Shown here piece after piece: positions 6,651 to 14,063 of a stretch of DNA of 21,311 nucleotides (its first letter is position 1; every line of letters begins with the position of its first letter). The stretch is from positions 1 through 21,311 of the forward strand of contig JAGKXC010000031.1 in the NCBI GenBank assembly GCA_021151535.1, in the 5' to 3' direction. The notes under the pieces are model-generated. The model searched no databases and was not told the origin of the DNA. It worked only from the letters and a program-made list of their open reading frames with translations. The translations under genes were made by a program, and so were the position numbers. This DNA comes from Sphingobacteriia bacterium (GTDB taxonomy: Bacteria > Bacteroidota > Bacteroidia > NS11-12g > UBA955).

Positions 6651-7486
6651 GAAAATTAGGGATTTGTTTCGCTATAATTTTCCAATTTGTTGGATGTAAA
6701 ACCCAGGATAGAAACCAGAATTTATCGCCCGATGAAAATATGATAGCAGCTAATACGCTGTTATTATCGCCAATGAATGTTGCTATGGCATTTGCCAATC
6801 ATCAATTGGATGAAGTGCTGGATTATCAAATTTCAATGAACACCTTTGATACAACTTTATTGGATGGAACACCATATGCGGCGGCAATTGATTTTGGTGT
6901 AAGTTCTTTGGGAAAGGATGGACATAAAAGGGGGGGCGTTTGGATGATTCAATGGAATGAAAATTTGGTTGGGGAAATTGATACGGTTTGGATGAGTTTG
7001 GCTGCCAATTATGCGGATACTGGATACCAAAATGTTCGATTAAGTTGGAATAATGAAGATGTTTATACCAATGGTTTGTTGCAGTTGGTTAGAAACAAGA
7101 ATCAATTTACAATCCACGTAGATTTAGCGCTTTACACGGCTCAATTTAAGATTTCGAGCAAGTTAGAAGTTGGGGCACTGCTTAAAAACCCACAATTACA
7201 GGATCCTTCTGTTTGGGATCAAACTGAATTCGTTTGGAAAGGGGATGTGTCTGAAACTCTAAGGTCGAGTAATGATCAATTTCAGTATGAAATTCGAAGT
7301 GAAAATTTATCCAGAAAATCTTCTTTTTTAAAAGGAATTTCAAAAGGAAGATTGATTTGTAATCAATTGCAAAAATCTGAGGAAACCGAGTTTGTTATTG
7401 ATTTTGATCCATTTGGAGATGAGCCTTCTGATGAAATTGCGCTGTATAAAAAAGGTAGGACAGAGCGATTGATTACACTTTGGTAG
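6647..7486 (+). CDS. Putative lipoprotein of unknown function, second of a related pair
   Basis: A 279-residue protein with a short hydrophobic N-terminus and lipobox FVGC (Cys17), so it is probably a membrane-anchored lipoprotein. It shares with the upstream gene an AIDFG...GKDGHKRGGVW segment, and at the extreme C-terminus FVIDFDPFGDEPSDEIALYK followed by KGRTERLI, which lines up with the neighbour's DFDPFNNEACDD...GKTKDF. The two look like diverged tandem paralogues from an old duplication. Its ATG overlaps the upstream stop by 4 nt, so the pair is translated together. No enzymatic motif is visible; a structural or binding role on the cell surface is only a guess. Confidence 0.72.
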   Translation: MRKLGICFAIIFQFVGCKTQDRNQNLSPDENMIAANTLLLSPMNVAMAFANHQLDEVLDYQISMNTFDTTLLDGTPYAAAIDFGVSSLGKDGHKRGGVWMIQWNENLVGEIDTVWMSLAANYADTGYQNVRLSWNNEDVYTNGLLQLVRNKNQFTIHVDLALYTAQFKISSKLEVGALLKNPQLQDPSVWDQTEFVWKGDVSETLRSSNDQFQYEIRSENLSRKSSFLKGISKGRLICNQLQKSEETEFVIDFDPFGDEPSDEIALYKKGRTERLITLW

Positions 7487-7490
7487 TAGA

Positions 7491-7925
7491 TTATTGTAGG
7501 TGAGGGAAGTTGCTTGGAGTTAAACCTGATTCTGTTTTTTGAAACCAATAATGATTAATGCCATTGGTAATCCACAGTTTTCCGCTGTGTATGGTTTTGT
7601 TATAAACGGCAATTTGCATGAGCGTATTTGAGTTTAAAGTTACTTCTGGAGCTTTACATTCAATTAGTATTTCAGGCTCTCCTTTGCTGTTAAATGCTAC
7701 AATATCAAAGCGTTTGTTGAGGTTAAGGGTGTTGATTTTTCGTTCAACCGCCAGCAATGTTATCGGGAATTGCAAAAACTGAATAAGGTACTCGATACAA
7801 TGTTGTCTAACCCATTCTTCCGGAGTTAGGGGGATAAATTTTTTCCGAATCTTGTCGAAAATGAATTTTTTTTGTTCCCGAACTTCAATACGAAAATCAA
7901 ATTCGGGAAAGTTCAAACGCTGCAT
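7491..7925 (-). CDS. Small protein with a type I restriction enzyme R N-terminal (HsdR_N) nuclease-like domain
   Basis: A 144-residue protein. LTPEEWVRQ (33-41) is followed by a PD-(D/E)xK-type core: RFDIVAF (Asp74) then ILIECKAPEV (Glu89, Lys91), with a later Gln104 in TLMQIAVYN. This is the HsdR_N fold, but here it is the whole protein, with no helicase, methylase or specificity subunit nearby, so it is not a restriction system by itself. Such stand-alone copies are common in Bacteroidota and their role is unknown to me. The open frame continues upstream to 8063, but that part lies antisense to holA; the ATG at 7925 gives a natural N-terminus. It converges with the lipoprotein operon, leaving only 4 nt between the stops. 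Confidence 0.8.
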   Translation of the reverse strand: MQRLNFPEFDFRIEVREQKKFIFDKIRKKFIPLTPEEWVRQHCIEYLIQFLQFPITLLAVERKINTLNLNKRFDIVAFNSKGEPEILIECKAPEVTLNSNTLMQIAVYNKTIHSGKLWITNGINHYWFQKTESGLTPSNFPHLQ

Positions 7926-7945
7926 CGCGGTAAAATTAATGCAAG

Positions 7946-8968
7946 ATGGCCAAACAAGGTGATGTTGTTGCGAATTATCTACAACTGAGAAAGCAATTTC
8001 AAGAAAAGTTGTTCGCCCCTGTGATATTGTTACAGGGCGATGAAGTCTATTTTGTTGACTCACTCATGGATCAATTGGAGGCATCGGTGTTAACTGAGGC
8101 TGAAAAGAGTTTTAATCAAACCATAGTTTACGGGAAAGAAGTAAAAGTGAACGACTTAGTGAGCATGGCTAGGAGGTATCCAATGATGAGTGATCATCAG
8201 TTGATTGTTGTTAAGGATGCCCAAGACATGAAAGAATTTGACAAGTTGGAATCTTATTTGGAGAATCCTTTAAATTCCACGGTTTTGGTATTGGGTTTTA
8301 GGGGGGCAAAGCTTGACGCTAGAACTAAAGTTGCGAAACTTTGTGCTAAACATATTGCATTCACTGCCGATAAATTAAGGGATTATCAAATCAAAGACTG
8401 GCTACCTACTTTTATGAAATTAAAGGGTAGAAGTATTGATACACAGGCGGTTCAATTGCTTTTGGATTTTCTTGGTAGTGAATTAGCTGTAATACAAAAT
8501 GAACTTGAAAAAGTTCTCATCAGTGTTAAAGAAGAATTTATTAAAACGGTACACATTGAGGCTCATGTTGGTTTCAATAGAGAGTATAATGTATTCGAAC
8601 TTCAAAATGCTTTGGGTGAACGGAATTTTAATAAATCCATTCAGATCGCCCATCAAATTGGTTTGAAAGCAGATAAAGGTGAGATTCTCAGAATGGTTCC
8701 GGTTTTACATTCTTATTTTACCAAAATTCTGCAAATAAAATCTCAGAGTTTTCCAAATGAACAGGCGATTGCTTCATTTTTAGGGGTGAATCCCTTTTTT
8801 GTGAAGGGTTATTTATTGGCTGCAAGAAATTATACGCCTTCTGATTTGGAGCGCATTTTTAATTTGCTCAAACTTTTTGATTTGAAACTTAAAGGCGTAC
8901 ATCGGGGAAGTGCATCTGATGGCGATATTTTGGTAGAAACTACCGTTGGAATTCTCAGAACGGCTTGA
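7946..8968 (+). CDS. holA: DNA polymerase III subunit delta
   Basis: A 340-residue protein, normal length for the delta subunit, which opens the sliding clamp as part of the clamp loader during replication. The N-terminal FAPVILLQGDEVYFVDSLMD (24-43) is the typical start of the delta AAA-like domain. Then come MMSDHQLIVVKDAQDM, a central SELAVIQNELEKVL segment, FNREYNVFELQNALGERN and the C-terminal clamp-loader collar with LLKLFDLKLKGVH and a closing DILVETTVGIL. The ATG at 7946 begins 20 nt from the divergent HsdR_N start, so the promoters must overlap coding sequence. The call relies on overall pattern rather than a catalytic motif, which delta lacks. Confidence 0.85.
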   Translation: MAKQGDVVANYLQLRKQFQEKLFAPVILLQGDEVYFVDSLMDQLEASVLTEAEKSFNQTIVYGKEVKVNDLVSMARRYPMMSDHQLIVVKDAQDMKEFDKLESYLENPLNSTVLVLGFRGAKLDARTKVAKLCAKHIAFTADKLRDYQIKDWLPTFMKLKGRSIDTQAVQLLLDFLGSELAVIQNELEKVLISVKEEFIKTVHIEAHVGFNREYNVFELQNALGERNFNKSIQIAHQIGLKADKGEILRMVPVLHSYFTKILQIKSQSFPNEQAIASFLGVNPFFVKGYLLAARNYTPSDLERIFNLLKLFDLKLKGVHRGSASDGDILVETTVGILRTA

Positions 8969-8983
8969 TCTGAAAAAAGCCGT
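8960..8983 (+). terminator. Hairpin over the holA stop codon, possible terminator
   Basis: ACGGCTT (8960-8966) and AAGCCGT (8977-8983) form a perfect 7-bp stem with a 10-nt loop. The T-run begins only about 12 nt later (8996-9000), so it is a poor intrinsic terminator at best. Confidence 0.35.
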
Positions 8984-9064
8984 CGAAAAGTTCACTTTTT
9001 AATCACACTGCCTAAACATTTTAAAGGTTTTTTGCTTTATTTGTAAAAACAAAATACTAATAGA

Positions 9065-10984
9065 ATGAAGAAGCATTACTTACTAGCTCTTTCTGTAGTA
9101 GCATTGCAAACTTTGAGCGCTCAAGCGCCAAAGGGATTGAATTTAAATTCAGCTCCACAAACTGCTACCCACGGAAAAGTATTTACTGAGCAATCGCCCG
9201 TAAAACATGATGTGATGGGGAATTCTGCACAACGCAGAGAGGCAGACAAAACTAGATTTATTAGAATCGGTTCAACTTATTACGATTTGCAAACCAACTA
9301 TGCTATGCCAAGAAGAATGATTCAGCATGCTGATGGTGCAATTTCAGCTGTTTGGACAACTTCTGTTTCTGACGCTTTGGGTTACCCTGGTCGTGGAACT
9401 GGTTATAATTTCCGTTCTGCTGCTAAAGTTTGGAATCCTTCTGATAGCACTCGTGTTGAAAATCAAAGAACGGGTTGGCCTTCAGTGGGTGTTTTAGCCG
9501 ATGGTACAGTTTATACTATTGGCCACGACGCTACCAATGGTGGATTTTATATGACTAAAAGTAGTTCTGCTACTTCTCGTCCTTCTTCTGTTACCAATAT
9601 TTTAACAGAGGCTCCTTATAAGCCTATTTGGGCACGCGCTGCCAATAATGGCGATAATATTCACTTGATTTGTTCTTATACTGATTCAGCTGCTCCTGGT
9701 GAAAAGAGAGCCCCTACTAGAAAAGGTATTTTTGCTCCTATGGTTTACAGCCGTTCTACTGATGGTGGTGTAAATTGGGATAAGAAACATATTATGTTGC
9801 CAGGTTACGACAGTACCTTGACGAACAATGGTGGTTCTGACCAATATGCAATTGATGTTAAAGGTAACACTGTTGCAATTGTAAATGCAGATATGTTGCA
9901 AGGTGTTGTATTGTGGAAGAGCACAGATAATGGTGAAACTTTTACCAGGATTTTTGCAGATTCCTTCCGTTATGCTCCTTACAATGCTAAGCGTTTGATG
10001 CCTGATACCCCAATTACCAATGATGGTACAGTTGATGTGATTATTGATAACAATAACAATGTTCACGTTTTCTGGGGAATGGGTAGAGTGTTGGATACCG
10101 ATACAACAGATGCTTCTTATAGTTTCTTCCCCGGTATTCAAGGTTTGGTACATTGGGATGAAGCAAGCAATAAGCAGCAAATCATCGCATCAGGTGCATC
10201 TTTTGATAACGATGGTGATGGAGCAAACTCAATGCAACAAGCTACATTCTCTTCATTGCAAAGTGGGGCAATACCATCAGGAATGTCTACCGTTGCTCGT
10301 TTGGGCAATACGTCTTGTATGAGACAGCCAAGTGCTGGTATTTCTGCTGATGGCGAGATCTATTGTATTTTCTCTGTACCTGTTGAAGGTGTTCAAAGTG
10401 ATTTGGGTGCTGATTACCGTGATTTGGGTGTAGTATATTCTACAGATGGCGGTGCTACTTGGTCTGGTACTCAAAATATTACTCAAGAAAGAATGTTGGA
10501 AGATGATTTCGGTTGTGTTGCTAAGAATGTAGATGGATTCCTACACGTAATGTGGCAGCAAGATGAAATCCCTGGAACTAACTTGCAAAACAACCAATCT
10601 GGTTTTGGTAACCACCCAGTAAACTTGAACTTGATTATGTATCAAGCTATTCCAGTTGATGAAATTAAAGCTGGAACAATTGGTCATTATTATGGTTTGG
10701 GTGTTGAAAAACCTAATACAGGTAAAGTAATGGTTGTAAATCAAAACTATCCTAACCCATTCACTGGTACTACAGATGTATTGATTTATTTAACAACTCC
10801 AGGCAATGTTCAAATTGAAGTAAGAAATGCTATGGGAGCTTTGGTTTCAACTCAAGAATATAAGCAGTTGGATAAAGGTAACCACATTTTGAATATCAAT
10901 GGCGAAGGTTTGTCAACTGGTATTTACACCTACACTTTGATTGCAGGTGGAAGCAGCGTTTCAAAAACCATGATGGTTAAATAA
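9065..10984 (+). CDS. Secreted Asp-box (BNR/sialidase-type) beta-propeller protein with T9SS C-terminal sorting domain
   Basis: A 639-residue exported protein. The signal peptide is MKKHYLLALSVVALQTLSA (cut before QA). Three Asp-box motifs typical of sialidase-like propeller blades are seen: STDGGVNW (231-238), STDNGETF (286-293) and STDGGATW (459-466). The last ~80 residues, from NQNYPNPF (559-566) through GNVQIEVRNAMGALV to YTLIAGGSSVSKTMMVK, are a classic type A T9SS sorting domain, so it is delivered to the surface or medium. I see no sialidase Arg triad or Arg-Ile-Pro motif, so enzyme activity is unproven; a binding or structural propeller is equally possible. It is monocistronic, with a strong terminator downstream. 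The -7-like TTTATTTG at 9036-9043 would give a ~20-nt leader. Confidence 0.86.
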   Translation: MKKHYLLALSVVALQTLSAQAPKGLNLNSAPQTATHGKVFTEQSPVKHDVMGNSAQRREADKTRFIRIGSTYYDLQTNYAMPRRMIQHADGAISAVWTTSVSDALGYPGRGTGYNFRSAAKVWNPSDSTRVENQRTGWPSVGVLADGTVYTIGHDATNGGFYMTKSSSATSRPSSVTNILTEAPYKPIWARAANNGDNIHLICSYTDSAAPGEKRAPTRKGIFAPMVYSRSTDGGVNWDKKHIMLPGYDSTLTNNGGSDQYAIDVKGNTVAIVNADMLQGVVLWKSTDNGETFTRIFADSFRYAPYNAKRLMPDTPITNDGTVDVIIDNNNNVHVFWGMGRVLDTDTTDASYSFFPGIQGLVHWDEASNKQQIIASGASFDNDGDGANSMQQATFSSLQSGAIPSGMSTVARLGNTSCMRQPSAGISADGEIYCIFSVPVEGVQSDLGADYRDLGVVYSTDGGATWSGTQNITQERMLEDDFGCVAKNVDGFLHVMWQQDEIPGTNLQNNQSGFGNHPVNLNLIMYQAIPVDEIKAGTIGHYYGLGVEKPNTGKVMVVNQNYPNPFTGTTDVLIYLTTPGNVQIEVRNAMGALVSTQEYKQLDKGNHILNINGEGLSTGIYTYTLIAGGSSVSKTMMVK

Positions 10985-11008
10985 GAATAACTTTAACTAA
11001 ATGTTAAG

Positions 11009-11042
11009 AATCCCAGAAGTTTCTGCTTCTGGGATTTTTTTT
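11009..11042 (+). terminator. Intrinsic terminator of the T9SS propeller gene
   Basis: AATCCCAGAAG (11009-11019) pairs perfectly with CTTCTGGGATT (11026-11036) around a 6-nt loop, followed by an unbroken T-run. It is a strong factor-independent terminator. Confidence 0.9.
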
Positions 11043-11045
11043 TAG

Positions 11046-11053
11046 TATTTTTG
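11046..11053 (+). promoter_or_regulatory. -7 box overlapping the apparent TTG start of the small membrane protein
   Basis: TATTTTTG is a perfect TAnnTTTG match. It contains the TTG at 11051, so that codon would not be transcribed; the GTG at 11060, 6 nt after the box, is the likely start. Confidence 0.45.
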
Positions 11054-11059
11054 AAGCGA

Positions 11060-11281
11060 GTGAGAATTAATCATTGGTATCATTGGGCCACGGGATTGGT
11101 ATTCTTTGTATTGGCTATGTTTTTATTATGGCTACAGCCAACTGTACCAATATTGCCTATTTTTTTATCGTTATCCCTTCAAAAATCTTTGGGATGGGTA
11201 CTTCTCGTTTGGTCGCTATTTAGAGGCTATCACGGGTATTTAATTTGGAAGAGAAGTAAAATTCACAGCGATGACGAATAA
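11060..11281 (+). CDS. Small two-segment membrane protein of unknown function
   Basis: From GTG 11060 it is 73 residues long (76 if the TTG at 11051 is used). It has two hydrophobic segments, about residues 10-26 and 29-53, ending in a charged tail LIWKRSKIHSDDE, so it is probably an inner-membrane protein with a short cytosolic C-terminus. No family is recognised. It overlaps the PstS-like gene by 11 nt, which suggests coupled translation and a linked role. In many Bacteroidota, as I recall, PstS-like and TPR genes follow ExbB/ExbD/TonB genes; this protein occupies the TonB position but has neither a TonB proline-rich linker nor its C-terminal domain. It is probably a real gene because of the overlap and upstream promoter. 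Confidence 0.62.
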   Translation: MRINHWYHWATGLVFFVLAMFLLWLQPTVPILPIFLSLSLQKSLGWVLLVWSLFRGYHGYLIWKRSKIHSDDE

Positions 11282-12182
11282 TGTGTTTAAAATAGCCCTA
11301 TTTATTTGGATTCCATTCCTTCTTGATTCATGTTTGGATTATCAACATTCTGGTGATGGTAATGATATTCCAACAAAGGGTACTTTGGAAATGAGTTTTG
11401 ATATCAATGATTCATTTGCCGTTACCCAGTTGATTGATCAATTTGAAATTGATTATCCGAAAGCAGATATCAAACCTAGATTTTTAAATTATCAATCAAT
11501 GATGGAGGGAATGCAGAACGGTAAAATAACGGCTGCATTTTTACATCGATCGTTTACTTCTGAGGAACAAAAGGTATTGGAGAAAAATAAAATCAAATTA
11601 AGGTCTGTGAAATTGTTTTATACATCTTCGGCTTTTATCACCAACAAAGCATCAAATCAAGACTCATTTACAGTAGATGATTTGTTGCTGTGGTGCAGTG
11701 GAGAAAGCATCTTGCCTTATCAAAAGTTGGCTATTATTGGGCCTCATGGAGGTAGAATCTATGAAATTTTAGATTCTATGATGAAAGTAAAAAAATTAAA
11801 ATTTAACAGGTCGCTGGTGTTGAAACAATCGCCACAACAAATCATCGCTGAAGTGAAAAATAATACGGGTGTATTGGGTGTAGTGGGTGTGAACTGGTTG
11901 GCTGATAGAGCAGAACAGATTGCCCTAGATAATAAAAAATCCGTTAAAATATTGGCGCTAAAGAAAGATCTAAAACATGGAGCGGCATATCCGTTTCAAA
12001 GTCAAATCGCCGATAAATCATATCCTTTTATTGAAACTGTTTGGGGCTACGATTTGCAAGGTTATTCAGGACTTGCTTCTGGCTTTCTATCTTATGTTTG
12101 TGCACAATCTGCTCAAATTATGATTAAGAAATCAGGCCTTTATCCAGCTATTCCGCCACAACGTACGATCGAAATTCAATAA
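11271..12182 (+). CDS. PstS-like substrate-binding lipoprotein
   Basis: A 303-residue protein with a hydrophobic N-terminus and lipobox LLDSC (Cys21), so it is probably anchored in the periplasm. After a GTLEMSFDINDSFAVTQLIDQF start it follows the phosphate-type binding-protein pattern: FEIDYPKADIKPRFLNYQS, an AAFLHRSFTSEE segment, FTVDDLLLWCSG, and a later NNTGVLGVVGVNWL. The usual PstS phosphate-loop sequence (GSSTV-like) is replaced by DINDSFA, so phosphate binding is doubtful. No pst permease or ATPase is near. In Bacteroidota such proteins commonly sit beside TPR proteins and TonB-system genes, as here beside the 12247 TPR gene. The fold is likely; the ligand is unknown. Confidence 0.75.
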   Translation: MTNNVFKIALFIWIPFLLDSCLDYQHSGDGNDIPTKGTLEMSFDINDSFAVTQLIDQFEIDYPKADIKPRFLNYQSMMEGMQNGKITAAFLHRSFTSEEQKVLEKNKIKLRSVKLFYTSSAFITNKASNQDSFTVDDLLLWCSGESILPYQKLAIIGPHGGRIYEILDSMMKVKKLKFNRSLVLKQSPQQIIAEVKNNTGVLGVVGVNWLADRAEQIALDNKKSVKILALKKDLKHGAAYPFQSQIADKSYPFIETVWGYDLQGYSGLASGFLSYVCAQSAQIMIKKSGLYPAIPPQRTIEIQ

Positions 12183-12246
12183 AATTCGAAAAAAATCCGA
12201 TATAATTAAAACAATTACCATTGATTCATAGTTTTTTTGTAGCAAA

Positions 12247-13983
12247 ATGAAAAAGTTAACTCTCTCATTCATCGCCCTAATAAGTTTATTGGGGTCAACC
12301 GCAACAGCTCAAACCTTTGCTGACGCACAACGTTTATCAAGAAATGAACAATACGAAGATGCGGATAGCGTCTATAACGTATTGATTACCAAGAACGCTA
12401 AGAAAATTGAATTTTATTATTATGCAGGAATGAATCTCATTTTGAAGGGCGATTCTGCTGGTGCCGCACGTATGTTTGATGCTGGTTTAGTAAAAGGACC
12501 TGAAAATCCATTTGTAATGATAGGAAAAGGACATATGGCGTTGCGCGCAGGAAATATTTCTGCGGCAGAGCAGTTTTTTGCTAAAGCGGCAGTGGCTAAG
12601 AAAAAAATGAAGCCTATTGTTTATAAGGAAATAGGCCGAGCCTATTTGATGGTAGATTATGGTACCAAAGATCAATTGTTATCAAATGCGAAAAAAGCAT
12701 TGGAATATTTGGCTCAAACACCAGAAACAGATATTGAGGCATTAACCCTTAGAGGTGATGCCTTGGCGGTTGTAAATCCCCAAGATTTGTCTGAAGCGGT
12801 TATCAAATACACAATTGCAAAGAATTTAAGTACCACTGATCCTCGTCCTGTTTTGCAAGAGGGTAGAGCTTATTATAAAATTAGCAATTATCAAATGTCG
12901 AATGCAAAAGCGGATGATGCTTTAGCGATCGACAAGGAGTTTGCACCTGCGTATCGATTGAAAGCGGAATCATTTGCACGCTTGAAGCAGAGAGATTCTG
13001 CGATTTATTATTTTGAGGAATATTTAAAAAGAAATAACAACTTAACGGCAAGAAGATATTATGTTGTTACCTTGTTTCAGACCCGTGATTGGAATAAAAC
13101 AATTGAACAAGCCAATGTGTTGATCGCCCAAAAAGACATGCCCTATATCAGAGGTATTATGAGTTTTGCTATTGCGGAAAAACCGGATGCGGATACAACT
13201 TTGATTAAAGAAGGCGTATATCAATTTACCAATTTTGAGAATAATTATGTGAAGCCAATGGGCAGAAGTTTAACTGCTAGTGAATCATATTATAAAGCCA
13301 TTCTTTACGCAAGAATGGGCGGAGAAGATAGAATTCAAAGCAGTTTTACCATTATTGCTCCGGTATTGGCTGATACAGCAAAAGCTACCGATAGAATGTA
13401 TCAAAAAATGCAGGATTTGTATTTGGGATATAAAGAATATGAATTGGCCTATCAGGTAATTAACTTTAAACGAGTTAAACAAAAAGATATGTTGAATAAC
13501 AAGGATATGTATTTCGCTGCTATTTGTTTAACAAAGATGGAACGTTTTAGTGATGCAATCGGCGTTTATGAGCAAATTATTAAATCTGATACCAATTATG
13601 TGGAAGGATATTACAGATTGGCTACGGCTTGGGGTGCTTTTGATAAAAAAGATTCAACGGGTAATGTAACTAAAGCCTTCTTAAAGTGGATTTCTAAATT
13701 GGATTCAGCTCAAATGGCCACTCCAAAAACTAAAAATGATGTGGTAAATGCTTATAAAAACATGGCTCAATTTGCTTTATACAAGAAAGACTATGAGAAA
13801 GCTATTTATTTCTGGGGTAAAGTATTAGAAATCAAACCTGAAGATACACAGGTAGCTGATGTGAAGAAGAAATATGAAGATTTCTTTGCGAAGTTGAAGA
13901 AAAGAAATGCTGCAAGTGCTGGATCTGCAACTCCTGCTTCTGGAAATGGGGCTACTTCAACCGCGCCGGCCACTACAAAATAG
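12247..13983 (+). CDS. Secreted tetratricopeptide-repeat (TPR) protein
   Basis: A 578-residue protein with signal peptide MKKLTLSFIALISLLGSTATA (cut before QT). The mature part is made of helical repeats with TPR character, for example YYYAGMNLILKGDSAGAARMFDAGL, PAYRLKAESFARLKQRDSAIYYFEEYL (truncated here), YFAAICLTKMERFSDAIGVYEQII and ALYKKDYEKAIYFWGKVLEI. The last ~25 residues are Ala/Ser/Thr/Gly-rich low complexity (SAGSATPASGNGATSTAPA). A periplasmic or surface scaffold role is inferred. It lies 64 nt after the PstS-like gene and ends at a strong terminator. The motif TTTTTTTG (12232-12239), one mismatch from a -7 box, ends 7 nt before the ATG, so it may have its own transcript. Confidence 0.85.
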   Translation: MKKLTLSFIALISLLGSTATAQTFADAQRLSRNEQYEDADSVYNVLITKNAKKIEFYYYAGMNLILKGDSAGAARMFDAGLVKGPENPFVMIGKGHMALRAGNISAAEQFFAKAAVAKKKMKPIVYKEIGRAYLMVDYGTKDQLLSNAKKALEYLAQTPETDIEALTLRGDALAVVNPQDLSEAVIKYTIAKNLSTTDPRPVLQEGRAYYKISNYQMSNAKADDALAIDKEFAPAYRLKAESFARLKQRDSAIYYFEEYLKRNNNLTARRYYVVTLFQTRDWNKTIEQANVLIAQKDMPYIRGIMSFAIAEKPDADTTLIKEGVYQFTNFENNYVKPMGRSLTASESYYKAILYARMGGEDRIQSSFTIIAPVLADTAKATDRMYQKMQDLYLGYKEYELAYQVINFKRVKQKDMLNNKDMYFAAICLTKMERFSDAIGVYEQIIKSDTNYVEGYYRLATAWGAFDKKDSTGNVTKAFLKWISKLDSAQMATPKTKNDVVNAYKNMAQFALYKKDYEKAIYFWGKVLEIKPEDTQVADVKKKYEDFFAKLKKRNAASAGSATPASGNGATSTAPATTK

Positions 13984-14011
13984 AATTAACTTTTTCGATT
14001 AAAAATAATGA

Positions 14012-14045
14012 AATAAGGTCTGGAATTTCCAGACCTTATTTTTTT
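14012..14045 (+). terminator. Intrinsic terminator of the TPR gene
   Basis: AATAAGGTCTGG (14012-14023) pairs perfectly with CCAGACCTTATT (14029-14040) around a 5-nt loop, followed by seven Ts. Confidence 0.92.
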
Positions 14046-14051
14046 GTTACA

Positions 14052-14059
14052 TACATTTG
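14052..14059 (+). promoter_or_regulatory. -7 box of the subtilase gene, 4 nt from the ATG
   Basis: TACATTTG matches TAnnTTTG perfectly. Only 4 nt (TAAA) separate it from the ATG at 14064, so the mRNA is predicted to start at or next to the start codon. No -33 TTG is seen because the preceding terminator fills that place. Confidence 0.5.
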
Positions 14060-14063
14060 TAAA

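Noticed and set aside
7926..8063. N-terminal extension of the HsdR_N gene to a start at 8063
   Set aside because: The extra part is antisense to the start of holA and resembles no HsdR_N sequence; the ATG at 7925 gives a normal start.
7491..8968. A type I restriction or anti-phage system around the HsdR_N gene
   Set aside because: No methylase, specificity subunit, helicase or other defence gene is nearby; the neighbours are housekeeping genes.
9686..10180. 164-codon open frame on the minus strand within the propeller gene
   Set aside because: It is antisense to a clear T9SS protein and its translation is rich in Ile/Thr/Cys/Asn with no domain pattern, so it is a shadow of the coding frame.
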